From Prevotellaceae bacterium (GTDB lineage: Bacteria > Bacteroidota > Bacteroidia > Bacteroidales > Bacteroidaceae): a stretch of 16,427 nucleotides of DNA. Made by a program: the position numbers and the translations under genes. A model generated the notes under the pieces. It did no database searches and was not told where the DNA came from. It was given only the letters and a program-made list of their open reading frames with translations. Positions 1 to 7,357 of the stretch are shown one piece after another. The stretch spans positions 1 to 16,427 of the forward strand of contig JAJPYW010000217.1 of NCBI GenBank assembly GCA_021204715.1. Reading direction: 5' to 3'. Position 1 is the first letter of the stretch. Each line of letters starts with the position of its first letter.

Positions 1-1
1 T

Positions 2-130
2 AACCACGACGAGGCCGTCGCCACGGTGGAGAAAATGGACGTCATAGAGCCAAACCATGCCACACGGCAGGAGTACCTTGAGGCGTATGCCCGCTGGAAA
101 CGCCGCTTGGAGAAGTCGATGGCGCAATGA
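2..130 (+). CDS. xylB: Xylulokinase, C-terminal end (partial)
   Basis: Only the last 42 codons are present; the gene enters from the left edge, and its stop TGA is at 128-130. The readable tail begins NHDEAVATVEKMDVIEP and ends with a helical stretch rich in Tyr, Ala, Arg and Lys (EAYARWKRRLEKSMAQ). This style of ending, an 'xxIEP' segment followed by an amphipathic helix with Y-x-x-W-K, is typical of FGGY-family sugar kinases. No catalytic residue is visible. The call rests on this tail plus position: 62 bases upstream of xylose isomerase on the same strand, the usual xylB-xylA-xylE order in Bacteroides. A xylulokinase would phosphorylate the D-xylulose made by XylA to xylulose 5-phosphate in the cytosol. 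Another FGGY kinase is possible but less likely here. Confidence 0.72.
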   Translation, partial: NHDEAVATVEKMDVIEPNHATRQEYLEAYARWKRRLEKSMAQ

Positions 131-192
131 GGCCCGTGGCATAACAGTAGAAGAAAAACCTATTAAAATATTCATATTAAATTCAAATCATT

Positions 193-1509
193 ATGGCAAC
201 AAAAGAGTATTTTCCCGGAATAGGAAAAATCAAATTCGAAGGTAAAGAGAGCAAGAATCCGTTGGCATTCCGTTACTACGATGCCAATAAAGTAATCATG
301 GGCAAGAAGATGAGCGAGTGGTTGAAGTTCGCCATGGCTTGGTGGCACACCCTCTGTGCCGAGGGCAGTGACCAGTTCGGTGTCGGTACCAAGACCTTCC
401 CTTGGAACGGTGCCCCCGACAAGGTACAGGCTGCCAAGAACAAGGCCGACGCCGGCTTCGAGTTCATGCAGAAAATGGGCATCGAGTATTACTGCTTCCA
501 CGATGTGGATCTTTGCACCGAAGCCGACACCATCGAGGAGTATGAGGCCAACTTAAAGGAGATTGTGGCTTACTTGAAACAGAAACAGGAAGAGACGGGC
601 ATCAAGCTGCTGTGGGGCACGGCCAATGTATTCGGCCACAAGCGCTACATGAACGGAGCCGCCACCAATCCAGACTTCGACGTGGTGGCCCGTGCCGCCG
701 TGCAGATTAAGAACGCCATGGACGCCACCATTGCCCTTGGCGGAACCAACTATGTGTTCTGGGGTGGCCGTGAAGGGTACACGACCTTACTGAATACCGA
801 CCAGAAGCGCGAGAAGGAGCACTTGGCCCGGATGCTCGCCATGGCCCGTGACTATGCACGCGCGCACGGTTTCAAAGGCACTTTCTTGGTTGAGCCCAAA
901 CCCATGGAACCCACCAAGCACCAGTATGACGTGGATACGGAAACGGTCATCGGCTTCTTGAAGGCACACAACCTTGACAAGGATTTCAAGGTGAACATCG
1001 AGGTGAACCACGCTACGTTGGCCGGGCACACGTTCGAACACGAGCTGGCCGTAGCCGTGGACAACGGCATGTTGGGTTCCATCGACGCTAACCGCGGCGA
1101 CTACCAGAACGGTTGGGATACCGACCAGTTCCCCGTTGACAACTTTGAATTGACGCAGGCCATGATGCAGATTATCCGCAACGGCGGACTGGGTAACGGC
1201 GGTACCAACTTTGATGCCAAGACGCGCCGCAACTCCACCGATTTGGAGGATATTTTCATTGCCCACATCTCTGGTATGGATGCTATGGCACATGCTTTGG
1301 AGAGCGCTGCCAAGTTGCTCGAAGAGTCTCCTTACAAGCAGATGCTGGCTGCCCGCTACGCTTCTTTCGACGCCGGCAAAGGCAAGGAGTATGAAGAGGG
1401 CAAGATGACCTTGGAAGAGGCTGTCGCATACGCCAAGCAACACGGCGAACCCAAGCAGATCAGCGGCAAGCAGGAATTGTACGAGACCATCGTGAACATG
1501 TATTGCTGA
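193..1509 (+). CDS. xylA: Xylose isomerase
   Basis: Cytosolic metal-dependent enzyme converting D-xylose to D-xylulose (and able to act on glucose in many members). The 438-residue length fits the long (class II) family. Catalytic and metal residues are all readable: His103 and Asp106 in CFHDVDL; Glu234 and Lys236 in the signature VEPKPMEP; Glu270 and His273 in [11 protein letters not shown]; Asp298 in SIDANRGD; Asp309 and Asp311 in WDTDQFP; Asp341 in TNFDAK. These sit two residues later than in the E. coli enzyme. The ATG at 193 begins [10 protein letters not shown], a typical family start; the upstream sequence is AT-rich with no clear Shine-Dalgarno. It lies between the kinase end and the symporter (49 bases downstream), so it is probably co-transcribed with both. 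I see no truncation or frameshift. Confidence 0.98.
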   Translation: MATKEYFPGIGKIKFEGKESKNPLAFRYYDANKVIMGKKMSEWLKFAMAWWHTLCAEGSDQFGVGTKTFPWNGAPDKVQAAKNKADAGFEFMQKMGIEYYCFHDVDLCTEADTIEEYEANLKEIVAYLKQKQEETGIKLLWGTANVFGHKRYMNGAATNPDFDVVARAAVQIKNAMDATIALGGTNYVFWGGREGYTTLLNTDQKREKEHLARMLAMARDYARAHGFKGTFLVEPKPMEPTKHQYDVDTETVIGFLKAHNLDKDFKVNIEVNHATLAGHTFEHELAVAVDNGMLGSIDANRGDYQNGWDTDQFPVDNFELTQAMMQIIRNGGLGNGGTNFDAKTRRNSTDLEDIFIAHISGMDAMAHALESAAKLLEESPYKQMLAARYASFDAGKGKEYEEGKMTLEEAVAYAKQHGEPKQISGKQELYETIVNMYC

Positions 1510-1558
1510 CGCGTCTCTACTTGCAGAAGGTTTTTAAGCGGTTAGTTTAAACGTCAAT

Positions 1559-3040
1559 ATGGTTTATACTGATAAAGGCAGTAAAGCCTATCTCTTCTCC
1601 ATCGTGATGGTGGCCGTCATTGGAGGCCTGCTTTTCGGGTACGACACGGCGGTCATCTCCGGTGCGGAGAAGGGACTTCAGGCTTTCTTCATGGGTGCCG
1701 ATTTCGCTTACACCGATACCTTGCACGGAATTACGTGCAGCAGTGCGCTGATAGGTTGCATCATAGGCAGCGCGCTGTCGGGTTTCCTCGCCTCCAACTT
1801 GGGACGTAAACGGGCGCTTTTCGTGGCGGGTATTCTCTTCTTCTTGTCGGCCCTTGGTTCATACGATCCGGAGTTTCTCTTCTTCGAGAAAGGGGTGCCC
1901 ACGTTCAACTTGCTTGTAGCGTTCAACTTGTATCGTGTCTTGGGCGGTATCGGTGTGGGGCTTGCGTCGGCCATCTGCCCCATGTACATTGCCGAGGTGG
2001 CGCCGAGCCGCATCCGTGGTACGTTGGTATCTTGGAACCAGTTCGCCATTATCTTCGGTCAGTTGGTGGTCTACTTCGTGAACTTCATGATTTTGGGCAG
2101 TCATGTCAATCCGGTGATAGACTTGGTGAACGGCGTCAATCAGATATTGAACCCCGAGGCGGCCCGCTGGACCATCGCTACGGGTTGGCGGTTGATGTTT
2201 GTCAGCGAAGCTTTCCCCGCCGGCTTGTTCGCGCTTTTGGTACTCTTGGTGCCTGAGACACCGCGTTACTTGGCACTTTGCGGCAAGGACGAGAAGGCTT
2301 TGGCCATTCTCTCACGCATCAACGGCTCCCAAGAGGCCAAGTCAATCTTGGCTGATATCAAGGCCACTGCACGCGAGAAGACCGAGCGTCTCTTTACCTA
2401 CGGTGGGTTAGTGATATTCGTGGGTATCATGTTGAGCGTGTTCCAACAAGCGGTGGGCATCAACGCCGTGCTTTACTATGCGCCGCGTATCTTCGGCACG
2501 ATGGGTATGGAGAACCCGATGGTGCAGACGGTGATGATGGGTATCGTCAACATACTTTTTACGTTACTGGCTGTCTTTACGGTGGAGAAGTGGGGACGGA
2601 AGCCGTTGCTTATTTACGGTTCCGCAGGTATGGCCATCGGTGCTTTCGGCGTGGCTTTGTGTAACTTGGCAGCCGGATTGCCGCCGTTGTTGTCGGTGGT
2701 GAGCATCATGGTGTACAGCGCCTCGTTCATGTTCAGTTGGGGACCCATCTGCTGGGTGTTGATTGCCGAGATTTTCCCCAACACCATCCGTGGTGCGGCA
2801 GTGGCTATCGCCGTGGCGTTCCAGTGGGTGTTCAACTTCATCGTTTCCTCTACTTTCGTGCCCATGTACAACATGCGCTTGGGTGAGATGGGCGATAAGT
2901 TCGGCCACATGTTTGCATACGCCCTTTATGGCATCATCTGCGTGGTGGCCGCCATTTTCGTTTGGAAGTTGGTTCCCGAGACGAAGGGCAAGACGTTGGA
3001 AGAAATGACGGCTTTGTGGAAGAACCGTCGTAAGAAATAA
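1559..3040 (+). CDS. xylE: D-xylose/H+ symporter, MFS sugar porter
   Basis: A 493-residue, 12-segment inner-membrane transporter of the sugar porter family, close to E. coli XylE (491 residues) along most of its length. Sugar-porter motifs are present: GRKRA (81-86), PETPRYL (232-238), WGRKP (345-349) and PETKGKTLEE near the C-terminus. Residues matching the XylE xylose site are retained: Phe26 and the proton-coupling Asp29 in FGYDT, Gln161/Gln168 in NQFAIIFGQ, Gln296/Gln297/Asn302/Tyr306 in QQAVGINAVLYY, Gly395/Trp399 in SWGPICW, and Gln422/Trp423. This supports xylose as substrate rather than only a generic sugar. Compared with E. coli XylE as I remember it, the loop at about 180-208 is longer by roughly twenty residues. 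It follows xylA by 49 bases and is followed 4 bases later by a TPR protein gene. Confidence 0.95.
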   Translation: MVYTDKGSKAYLFSIVMVAVIGGLLFGYDTAVISGAEKGLQAFFMGADFAYTDTLHGITCSSALIGCIIGSALSGFLASNLGRKRALFVAGILFFLSALGSYDPEFLFFEKGVPTFNLLVAFNLYRVLGGIGVGLASAICPMYIAEVAPSRIRGTLVSWNQFAIIFGQLVVYFVNFMILGSHVNPVIDLVNGVNQILNPEAARWTIATGWRLMFVSEAFPAGLFALLVLLVPETPRYLALCGKDEKALAILSRINGSQEAKSILADIKATAREKTERLFTYGGLVIFVGIMLSVFQQAVGINAVLYYAPRIFGTMGMENPMVQTVMMGIVNILFTLLAVFTVEKWGRKPLLIYGSAGMAIGAFGVALCNLAAGLPPLLSVVSIMVYSASFMFSWGPICWVLIAEIFPNTIRGAAVAIAVAFQWVFNFIVSSTFVPMYNMRLGEMGDKFGHMFAYALYGIICVVAAIFVWKLVPETKGKTLEEMTALWKNRRKK

Positions 3041-3044
3041 CAAG

Positions 3045-3896
3045 ATGATGATGAAAAATAGTTTTCTCATAGCTTTGGGGTTGACGGTGGCGGTCGTATC
3101 GCCTGTTGCCGCCCAAAGCTATGAGGAACTTTGTAAACGGTCGGTGGAGTGCACCGAGCGCGACAGCTTGGATCAAGCGGAGGCTTACATATTGCAAGCG
3201 TTGAAGTTGGAACCGGCCAACCTGCACAACGCATTGCTCTTTTCCAATTTGGGCACGCTACAGCGCCGGCAAGGGAAGTATCAGGAGGCGTTAGAGTCCT
3301 ATACATACGCTTTGAATGTGACTCCCCGCGCCGTGCCTATCTTGCTGAACCGTGCGGCTGTCTATTTAGAGGTGGGCAAGAATGAACTTTCACAGGCCGA
3401 TTGCTCTCTTGTACTCGACTTCGAGCCCGACAATGAGGAGGCGTTGCTCATGCGGGCTTATATTTACTTTCGCCAACGCGACAACAAACTGGCCCGTGCC
3501 GATTTCGAACGGTTGGTGAAGACGCATCCCACGAGTTACGACGGCCGCTTGGGGTTGGCTACCTTGGAACAGAAAGAGCACAGGTATGAACAGGCGTTGA
3601 ACATCTTGAACGGGATGATTGCCGAGAAGGTGGAAGATGCGGCGCCCTCGCATTATGCGGTGCTCTATACGGCGCGTGCCGATGTGGAGAAGGATATGGG
3701 CCATGTGGAAATGGCGATGATAGACTTGGACGAGGCTATCAGGTTGGATGATTCCATTACCGAGGCTTATTTGATTCGCGGAGAACTTTATATCTCCCAA
3801 AAAAGGAAAGAACTGGCCAAACGTGACTTTGAAAAGGCCATCTCACTGGGAGTGCCGGCGGCAGAATTGCAGGGCTGGTTGAGGATGTGCCGGTAA
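3045..3896 (+). CDS. Exported TPR-repeat protein in the xyl operon
   Basis: A 283-residue protein with a probable Sec signal peptide: basic Lys4, hydrophobic stretch 7-21, and likely cleavage after the VAA at 21-23. There is no lipobox Cys, so a soluble periplasmic location is inferred. The remainder reads as about seven consecutive 34-residue tetratricopeptide repeats, with clear A-x-x-x-Y/L and ALxLxP/D signatures (for example QALKLEPAN, YALNVTPRA, EAIRLDDS). TPRs bind proteins or peptides; no enzymatic domain is visible. Three ATG codons run from 3045 (3045, 3048, 3051), so the start could be any of them. The gene begins 4 bases after the symporter stop, implying co-transcription. I do not recognise a specific family and know of no established role for such a protein in xylose use. 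Confidence 0.9.
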   Translation: MMMKNSFLIALGLTVAVVSPVAAQSYEELCKRSVECTERDSLDQAEAYILQALKLEPANLHNALLFSNLGTLQRRQGKYQEALESYTYALNVTPRAVPILLNRAAVYLEVGKNELSQADCSLVLDFEPDNEEALLMRAYIYFRQRDNKLARADFERLVKTHPTSYDGRLGLATLEQKEHRYEQALNILNGMIAEKVEDAAPSHYAVLYTARADVEKDMGHVEMAMIDLDEAIRLDDSITEAYLIRGELYISQKRKELAKRDFEKAISLGVPAAELQGWLRMCR

Positions 3897-3939
3897 GTAA
3901 GCTGGAACTGCTTGGAGTAGCTTGTCTGCCCGGCTTTTT
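3889..3939 (+). terminator. Possible terminator of the xyl operon
   Basis: GCCGG (3889-3893) pairs with CCGGC (3930-3934), and a nested AAGCT (3899-3903) pairs with AGCTT (3919-3923). The outer arm is followed at once by TTTTT (3935-3939). The left arm overlaps the last codons of the TPR gene. The stems are short and the loop is long, so this is only a moderate candidate. Confidence 0.4.
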
Positions 3940-3971
3940 CTCAACAAAATGTAAAATATCGGGGCTAAAGA

Positions 3972-4002
3972 TTGTGTATTCGGAAAATATTTCGGATATT
4001 TG
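3972..4002 (+). promoter_or_regulatory. Candidate Bacteroidetes promoter for the AraC-type gene
   Basis: TTG at 3972-3974 is followed after 20 bases by GATATTTG (3995-4002), one mismatch from the -7 consensus TAnnTTTG. The inferred start of transcription falls about 60 bases before the ATG at 4070, just ahead of the inverted repeat at 4011-4039. Confidence 0.35.
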
Positions 4003-4010
4003 TATTGTAG

Positions 4011-4039
4011 AATGGAAATCTATAATAGGAATTTCCATT
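4011..4039. repeat. Perfect 9-bp inverted repeat upstream of the AraC-type gene
   Basis: AATGGAAAT at 4011-4019 and ATTTCCATT at 4031-4039 are exact reverse complements separated by 11 bases. The repeat lies between the candidate promoter and the start codon at 4070. It could be an operator for a dimeric regulator (possibly autoregulation) or a hairpin in the 5' leader. No T-tract follows, so it is not a good terminator. Confidence 0.55.
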
Positions 4040-4069
4040 TAAGTAATTAACCTTTAACCTGTTATTTTA

Positions 4070-4540
4070 ATGAGTGATTTAGAAAAAAAGATTGAGATGG
4101 AGGCTCCGAAGAGGCTTCCATACAACTTACGGGAAAAGAAAGAAAAGAAGGCTGCTTACCGTTCTTTGATACGTCCGGAGCTGGCCGATGAATTGTATGA
4201 AAAGATTTTAGATGTTGTGGTGATTCGGAAGAAATATCGGGATCCTGATTTTTCCGCCAAAGTACTGGCCAATGAGTTGGATACGAACACACGTTATCTT
4301 TCAGCTGTGATTAATGCCCGTTTCGGGAAGAACTATTCTTGTTTGTTGAATGAGTATCGGGTAAAAGAAGCCATTCACTATTTGACCGACAGACGCTACG
4401 CCGACAAGAATGTAGAGGAAATCAGCGCGATGGTAGGTTTTGCCAACCGTCAGTCTTTTTATGCCGCTTTTTATAAAAATATGGGTGAGACTCCCAATGC
4501 TTACCGTAAAAAGCATTCCGCTTCGGCGAAAGGCAAATAG
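4070..4540 (+). CDS. Small AraC-type helix-turn-helix regulator
   Basis: A 156-residue protein made almost entirely of an AraC-type DNA-binding domain. A charged N-terminal tail (1-45, many Lys/Glu) is followed by the first helix-turn-helix (about 60-85, DFSAKVLANELDTNTRYLS) and a linker helix (NEYRVKEAIHYL). The second helix-turn-helix lies at about 120-147, with the family signature VEEISAMVGFANRQSFYAAFYKNMGETPNAYRK shortened to its core residues I-x-x-x-V-G-F and S-F-Y-x-x-F. There is no sensor, receiver or sugar-binding domain, so any signal would have to be sensed by another protein or reflected in its amount. Such standalone domains are common in Bacteroides. It lies 173 bases after the xyl operon and has its own candidate promoter and terminator, so control of xylose genes is possible but not shown. 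Confidence 0.88.
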   Translation: MSDLEKKIEMEAPKRLPYNLREKKEKKAAYRSLIRPELADELYEKILDVVVIRKKYRDPDFSAKVLANELDTNTRYLSAVINARFGKNYSCLLNEYRVKEAIHYLTDRRYADKNVEEISAMVGFANRQSFYAAFYKNMGETPNAYRKKHSASAKGK

Positions 4541-4566
4541 CAAATGGCGCCCGGTTTAGAATGGAG

Positions 4567-4609
4567 GGGAATATTGCGGGAGTCATTCCGGCATATTCCC
4601 TTTTTCTTT
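4567..4609 (+). terminator. Intrinsic terminator or attenuator hairpin
   Basis: GGGAATAT (4567-4574) pairs with ATATTCCC (4593-4600). After single-base bulges at 4575 and 4590, GC (4576-4577) pairs with GC (4591-4592), and GGGA (4578-4581) pairs with TTCC (4586-4589) around a 4-base loop. TTTTTCTTT follows directly at 4601-4609. This is a classic hairpin plus T-tract, 26 bases after the AraC-type stop codon. It also lies just before the preferred start of the M49 peptidase gene at 4615. Confidence 0.7.
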
Positions 4610-4614
4610 ATATT

Positions 4615-6573
4615 ATGGAATATACATTGGAACAATTTGCAGATATACAGATTCTGCGTTATTATGTGCCCGGTTTCGAGTCCTTGTCCTTGCGGCAAAA
4701 GAAGCTGGTTTATTACTTGTCCGAAGCGGCTTTGCAGGGACGAGACATTCTTTTCGACCAGAATGGACGCTATAACCTGCTCATTCGCAGGATGTTAGAG
4801 GCTGTCTATCTGTATTACGAAGGCGACAGAAGCACGCCCGACTTCCAAGCGATGACGCTCTATTTGAAACGGGTGTGGTTCTCCAACGGCATTCACCATC
4901 ACTATGGTTATGGAAAATTCTCGCCGGGTTTCTCGCCGACATTCTTCAAGAAGGCTTTACAGGAGATTGACGCGTCCTTGTTGTCGCTTTCTCCGGGAAA
5001 AAGCATAGAAGCGCTTTGTGATGAAATATTTCCCGTTATTTTCAATCCCGAAGTAATGTCCAAGCGGGTGAACCAAGATGCAGGTGCCGATTTGGTCCTT
5101 ACTTCCGCCGCCAACTATTACCGAGGTGTGACACAACAGGAGGTGGAGGCCTTTTACGGGGCAATGAAAGAGCCCGATGACCCGACGCCACCTTCTTACG
5201 GATTGAACAGCCGTTTGGTAAAGGAAAACGGTATCCTTAAAGAAAAAATATGGAAAGTGGGCGGCTTGTATGGAGCGGCCATTGAAAAGATTGTCTATTG
5301 GTTGGAGCAGGCTATGCAGGTGGCGGATACACCGGGGCAACAAGAAGTAATCGCACGGTTGATTGCCTTTTACCGCACGGGCGACTTGCGCGCGTTTGAT
5401 GCATATACCATCCTTTGGGTGCAGGACTTGGACGCGCATGTCGATTTTGTGAACGGCTTTACCGAGACATACGGCGACGCATTAGGCATGAAGGCCAGTT
5501 GGGAATCAATCGTGGACTTCAAAGATTTAGAGGCCACCCGCCGCACGGAAATTATCAGCAGCCACGCACAATGGTTTGAAGATAACGCGCCGGTAGATGC
5601 CTTGTTTAAGAAAGAAAAGGTAAAAGGCATATCGGCCAAGGTGATTACCGCCGCCATGTTGGCGGGCGACCTTTATCCTGCAACGGCCATCGGCATCAAC
5701 TTGCCCAACGCCGACTGGATTCGTACAAAGTACGGTTCTAAATCAGTGACGATAAGCAATATTACCGAGGCTTATAACCGCGCGGCCCGTAGCAATGGTT
5801 TCAATGAGGAGTTTATGTATGGTCAAGAGGAATTGACATTGGCGGCCAAGTATGGTGACTTGACGGGCATTTTACACACCGACCTGCACGAGTGTGTCGG
5901 ACATGGTTCCGGAAAATTATTGCCGGGTGTAGACACTGACTCTTTGAAGGCATACGGAGCTACCGTTGAAGAAGCGCGGGCCGACCTTTTCGGCCTTTAC
6001 TATTTAGGCGATGCCAAGTTGGTTGAATGGGGCTTGCTGCCCGATGCCGATGCCTATAAAGCGGAGTACTACATCTATTTGATGAATGGTCTGCTGACAC
6101 AATTGGTACGTATCGAGCCGGGCAACCATGTTGAGGAGGCCCACATGCGCAACCGTCAGCTCATTGCCCGTTGGGTATATGAAAAAGGTATGCCTGAGCG
6201 TGTGGTGGAATTGGTACGGCGGGAAGGCAAGACATATATCAAGGTGAATAATTACAAAAAGCTTCGCACGCTCTTCGGTACCTTGCTGGCAGAAGTACAG
6301 CGTATCAAGTCCACCGGCGATTATGCGGCGGCGTGCGGGCTGGTAGAGCACTATGGCGTGAAGGTGGATGCATCGTTGCATGCCGAAGTCTTGGCACGTT
6401 ACCGGAAATTGAACTTGGCGCCTTATAAAGGGTTCGTCAATCCTGTTTACGAGGCGGTAAGAGATGCGCAAGGAAACATCATGGATGTGAAGGTCTCCTA
6501 TCAGGAGTCTTTTACAGAGCAGATGTTGCGTTATAGCCGCGACTATGCCACTTTGCCGGCGGAGAACGATTAG
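4615..6573 (+). CDS. Dipeptidyl peptidase III, metallopeptidase family M49
   Basis: Zinc exopeptidase that removes dipeptides from the N-terminus of oligopeptides. From the ATG at 4615 it has 652 residues. The zinc-binding motif HECVGHGSGK is at 425-434 (His425, Glu426, His430), and the third ligand lies in EEARAD (Glu453). The HExxGH spacing, with one more residue than HExxH, is the hallmark of M49. A Cys in the middle of the motif also occurs in the characterised B. thetaiotaomicron enzyme (about 675 residues). An in-frame ATG at 4561 would add 18 residues. I prefer 4615 because recognisable family sequence (YTLEQFADIQILRY) begins there and the upstream 54 bases form a terminator-like hairpin. 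From either start I see no convincing signal peptide, so a cytosolic location is inferred. The AlkD-like gene follows after 15 bases. Confidence 0.93.
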   Translation: MEYTLEQFADIQILRYYVPGFESLSLRQKKLVYYLSEAALQGRDILFDQNGRYNLLIRRMLEAVYLYYEGDRSTPDFQAMTLYLKRVWFSNGIHHHYGYGKFSPGFSPTFFKKALQEIDASLLSLSPGKSIEALCDEIFPVIFNPEVMSKRVNQDAGADLVLTSAANYYRGVTQQEVEAFYGAMKEPDDPTPPSYGLNSRLVKENGILKEKIWKVGGLYGAAIEKIVYWLEQAMQVADTPGQQEVIARLIAFYRTGDLRAFDAYTILWVQDLDAHVDFVNGFTETYGDALGMKASWESIVDFKDLEATRRTEIISSHAQWFEDNAPVDALFKKEKVKGISAKVITAAMLAGDLYPATAIGINLPNADWIRTKYGSKSVTISNITEAYNRAARSNGFNEEFMYGQEELTLAAKYGDLTGILHTDLHECVGHGSGKLLPGVDTDSLKAYGATVEEARADLFGLYYLGDAKLVEWGLLPDADAYKAEYYIYLMNGLLTQLVRIEPGNHVEEAHMRNRQLIARWVYEKGMPERVVELVRREGKTYIKVNNYKKLRTLFGTLLAEVQRIKSTGDYAAACGLVEHYGVKVDASLHAEVLARYRKLNLAPYKGFVNPVYEAVRDAQGNIMDVKVSYQESFTEQMLRYSRDYATLPAEND

Positions 6574-6576
6574 TAT

Positions 6577-6581
6577 AGGAG
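6577..6581 (+). promoter_or_regulatory. Shine-Dalgarno site for the AlkD-like gene
   Basis: AGGAG lies 7 bases before the ATG at 6589. It is notable because most genes in this window lack a recognisable Shine-Dalgarno. It supports the chosen start and translation from a joint transcript with the M49 peptidase. Confidence 0.6.
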
Positions 6582-6588
6582 AAATAAT

Positions 6589-7263
6589 ATGGAAAAAGAG
6601 GAAATAGCCGGACGGTTGCGCGACATAAAAGGACAGTTGCGTCTCTACATGAACGGAACCGTTTCCAAAAGCATGCGTGAAAAAGGGTTGCTTTACAAAG
6701 TAAACTTCGGCGTGGAAATACCGCGCATTAAGGAGATTGCCGCCACGTATGAGAAAGACCACGATTTGGCCCAGGCGTTGTGGAAAGAGGAAATCCGTGA
6801 ATGTAAGATCTTGGCGGGGCTCTTGCAACCGGTGGAGAGTTTTTGGCCGGAGATAGCTGATATATGGGTGGAACAGATATATACGCCTGAAATAGCCGAA
6901 CTGACCTGCATGAACTTGTTCCAACATTTGCCATACGCCCCGGCCAAGTCGCTCCAATGGATTGCGGGTGAACAGCTTTACGTGCAGATTTGCGGCTTCT
7001 TGACCATTGCCCGTCTGTTGGGGAAGCGGGGAGATATGGCGCCGCGTGTGGCCAACGAGTTCCTTGATCAAGCAGTGGCATCATTCCTCTCCGGTCCCTA
7101 TCTGTTGCAAAGGGCGGTGACAACCGCCTTGCGCTGTTTCATGCAGCAAAGCGAAGAACATGCCTTTGCGGTGTGCCGTCGGGTGGACGGTATGGAAGCA
7201 TCCGGGGTGGAAGCCGAACGCTTGCTTTATGGTTGGGTGCGCGAAGAAGTGTCTTTAGGATAG
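6589..7263 (+). CDS. AlkD-like DNA alkylation repair HEAT-repeat protein
   Basis: A 224-residue, all-helical protein that resembles the AlkD-type DNA glycosylase family (HEAT-like repeats that wrap damaged DNA). The best matching segment is LWKEEIRECKILAGLL at 64-79, followed by further helical repeats; the length fits the family (about 210-240). In studied AlkD proteins a Trp and an Asp near the third or fourth repeat contribute to removing the alkylated base. The matching segment here reads ELTCMNLFQHLP (104-115), with neither residue in the expected place. It may therefore be a divergent or non-catalytic member. The start at 6589 has a good Shine-Dalgarno. It is probably co-transcribed with the M49 peptidase 15 bases upstream, a pairing with no obvious functional link. 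Confidence 0.8.
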   Translation: MEKEEIAGRLRDIKGQLRLYMNGTVSKSMREKGLLYKVNFGVEIPRIKEIAATYEKDHDLAQALWKEEIRECKILAGLLQPVESFWPEIADIWVEQIYTPEIAELTCMNLFQHLPYAPAKSLQWIAGEQLYVQICGFLTIARLLGKRGDMAPRVANEFLDQAVASFLSGPYLLQRAVTTALRCFMQQSEEHAFAVCRRVDGMEASGVEAERLLYGWVREEVSLG

Positions 7264-7294
7264 ATTCTTTGCTAATTTTTTCCCGCTTTCTTTC

Positions 7295-7322
7295 TTGTTC
7301 TTCAAAAAAAGGATTAACTTTG
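7295..7322 (+). promoter_or_regulatory. Candidate promoter for the Fur-like gene and purA
   Basis: TTG at 7295-7297, then 17 bases, then TAACTTTG (7315-7322), an exact match to the Bacteroidetes -7 consensus TAnnTTTG. Transcription would begin near 7329, about 30 bases before the ATG at 7358. Confidence 0.5.
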
Positions 7323-7357
7323 TCATTTGCGTAAGCGTAAAGAATAGACAATCTAAG

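Noticed and set aside
6004..7071. A 355-codon minus-strand frame across the M49 and AlkD-like genes
   Set aside because: It spans two real genes and the gap between them, and its translation shows no domain-like pattern.
7295..7357. Longer Fur-like protein from an ATG at 7295
   Set aside because: It would place a perfect TAnnTTTG promoter inside the gene and add 21 residues unlike Fur-family N-termini.
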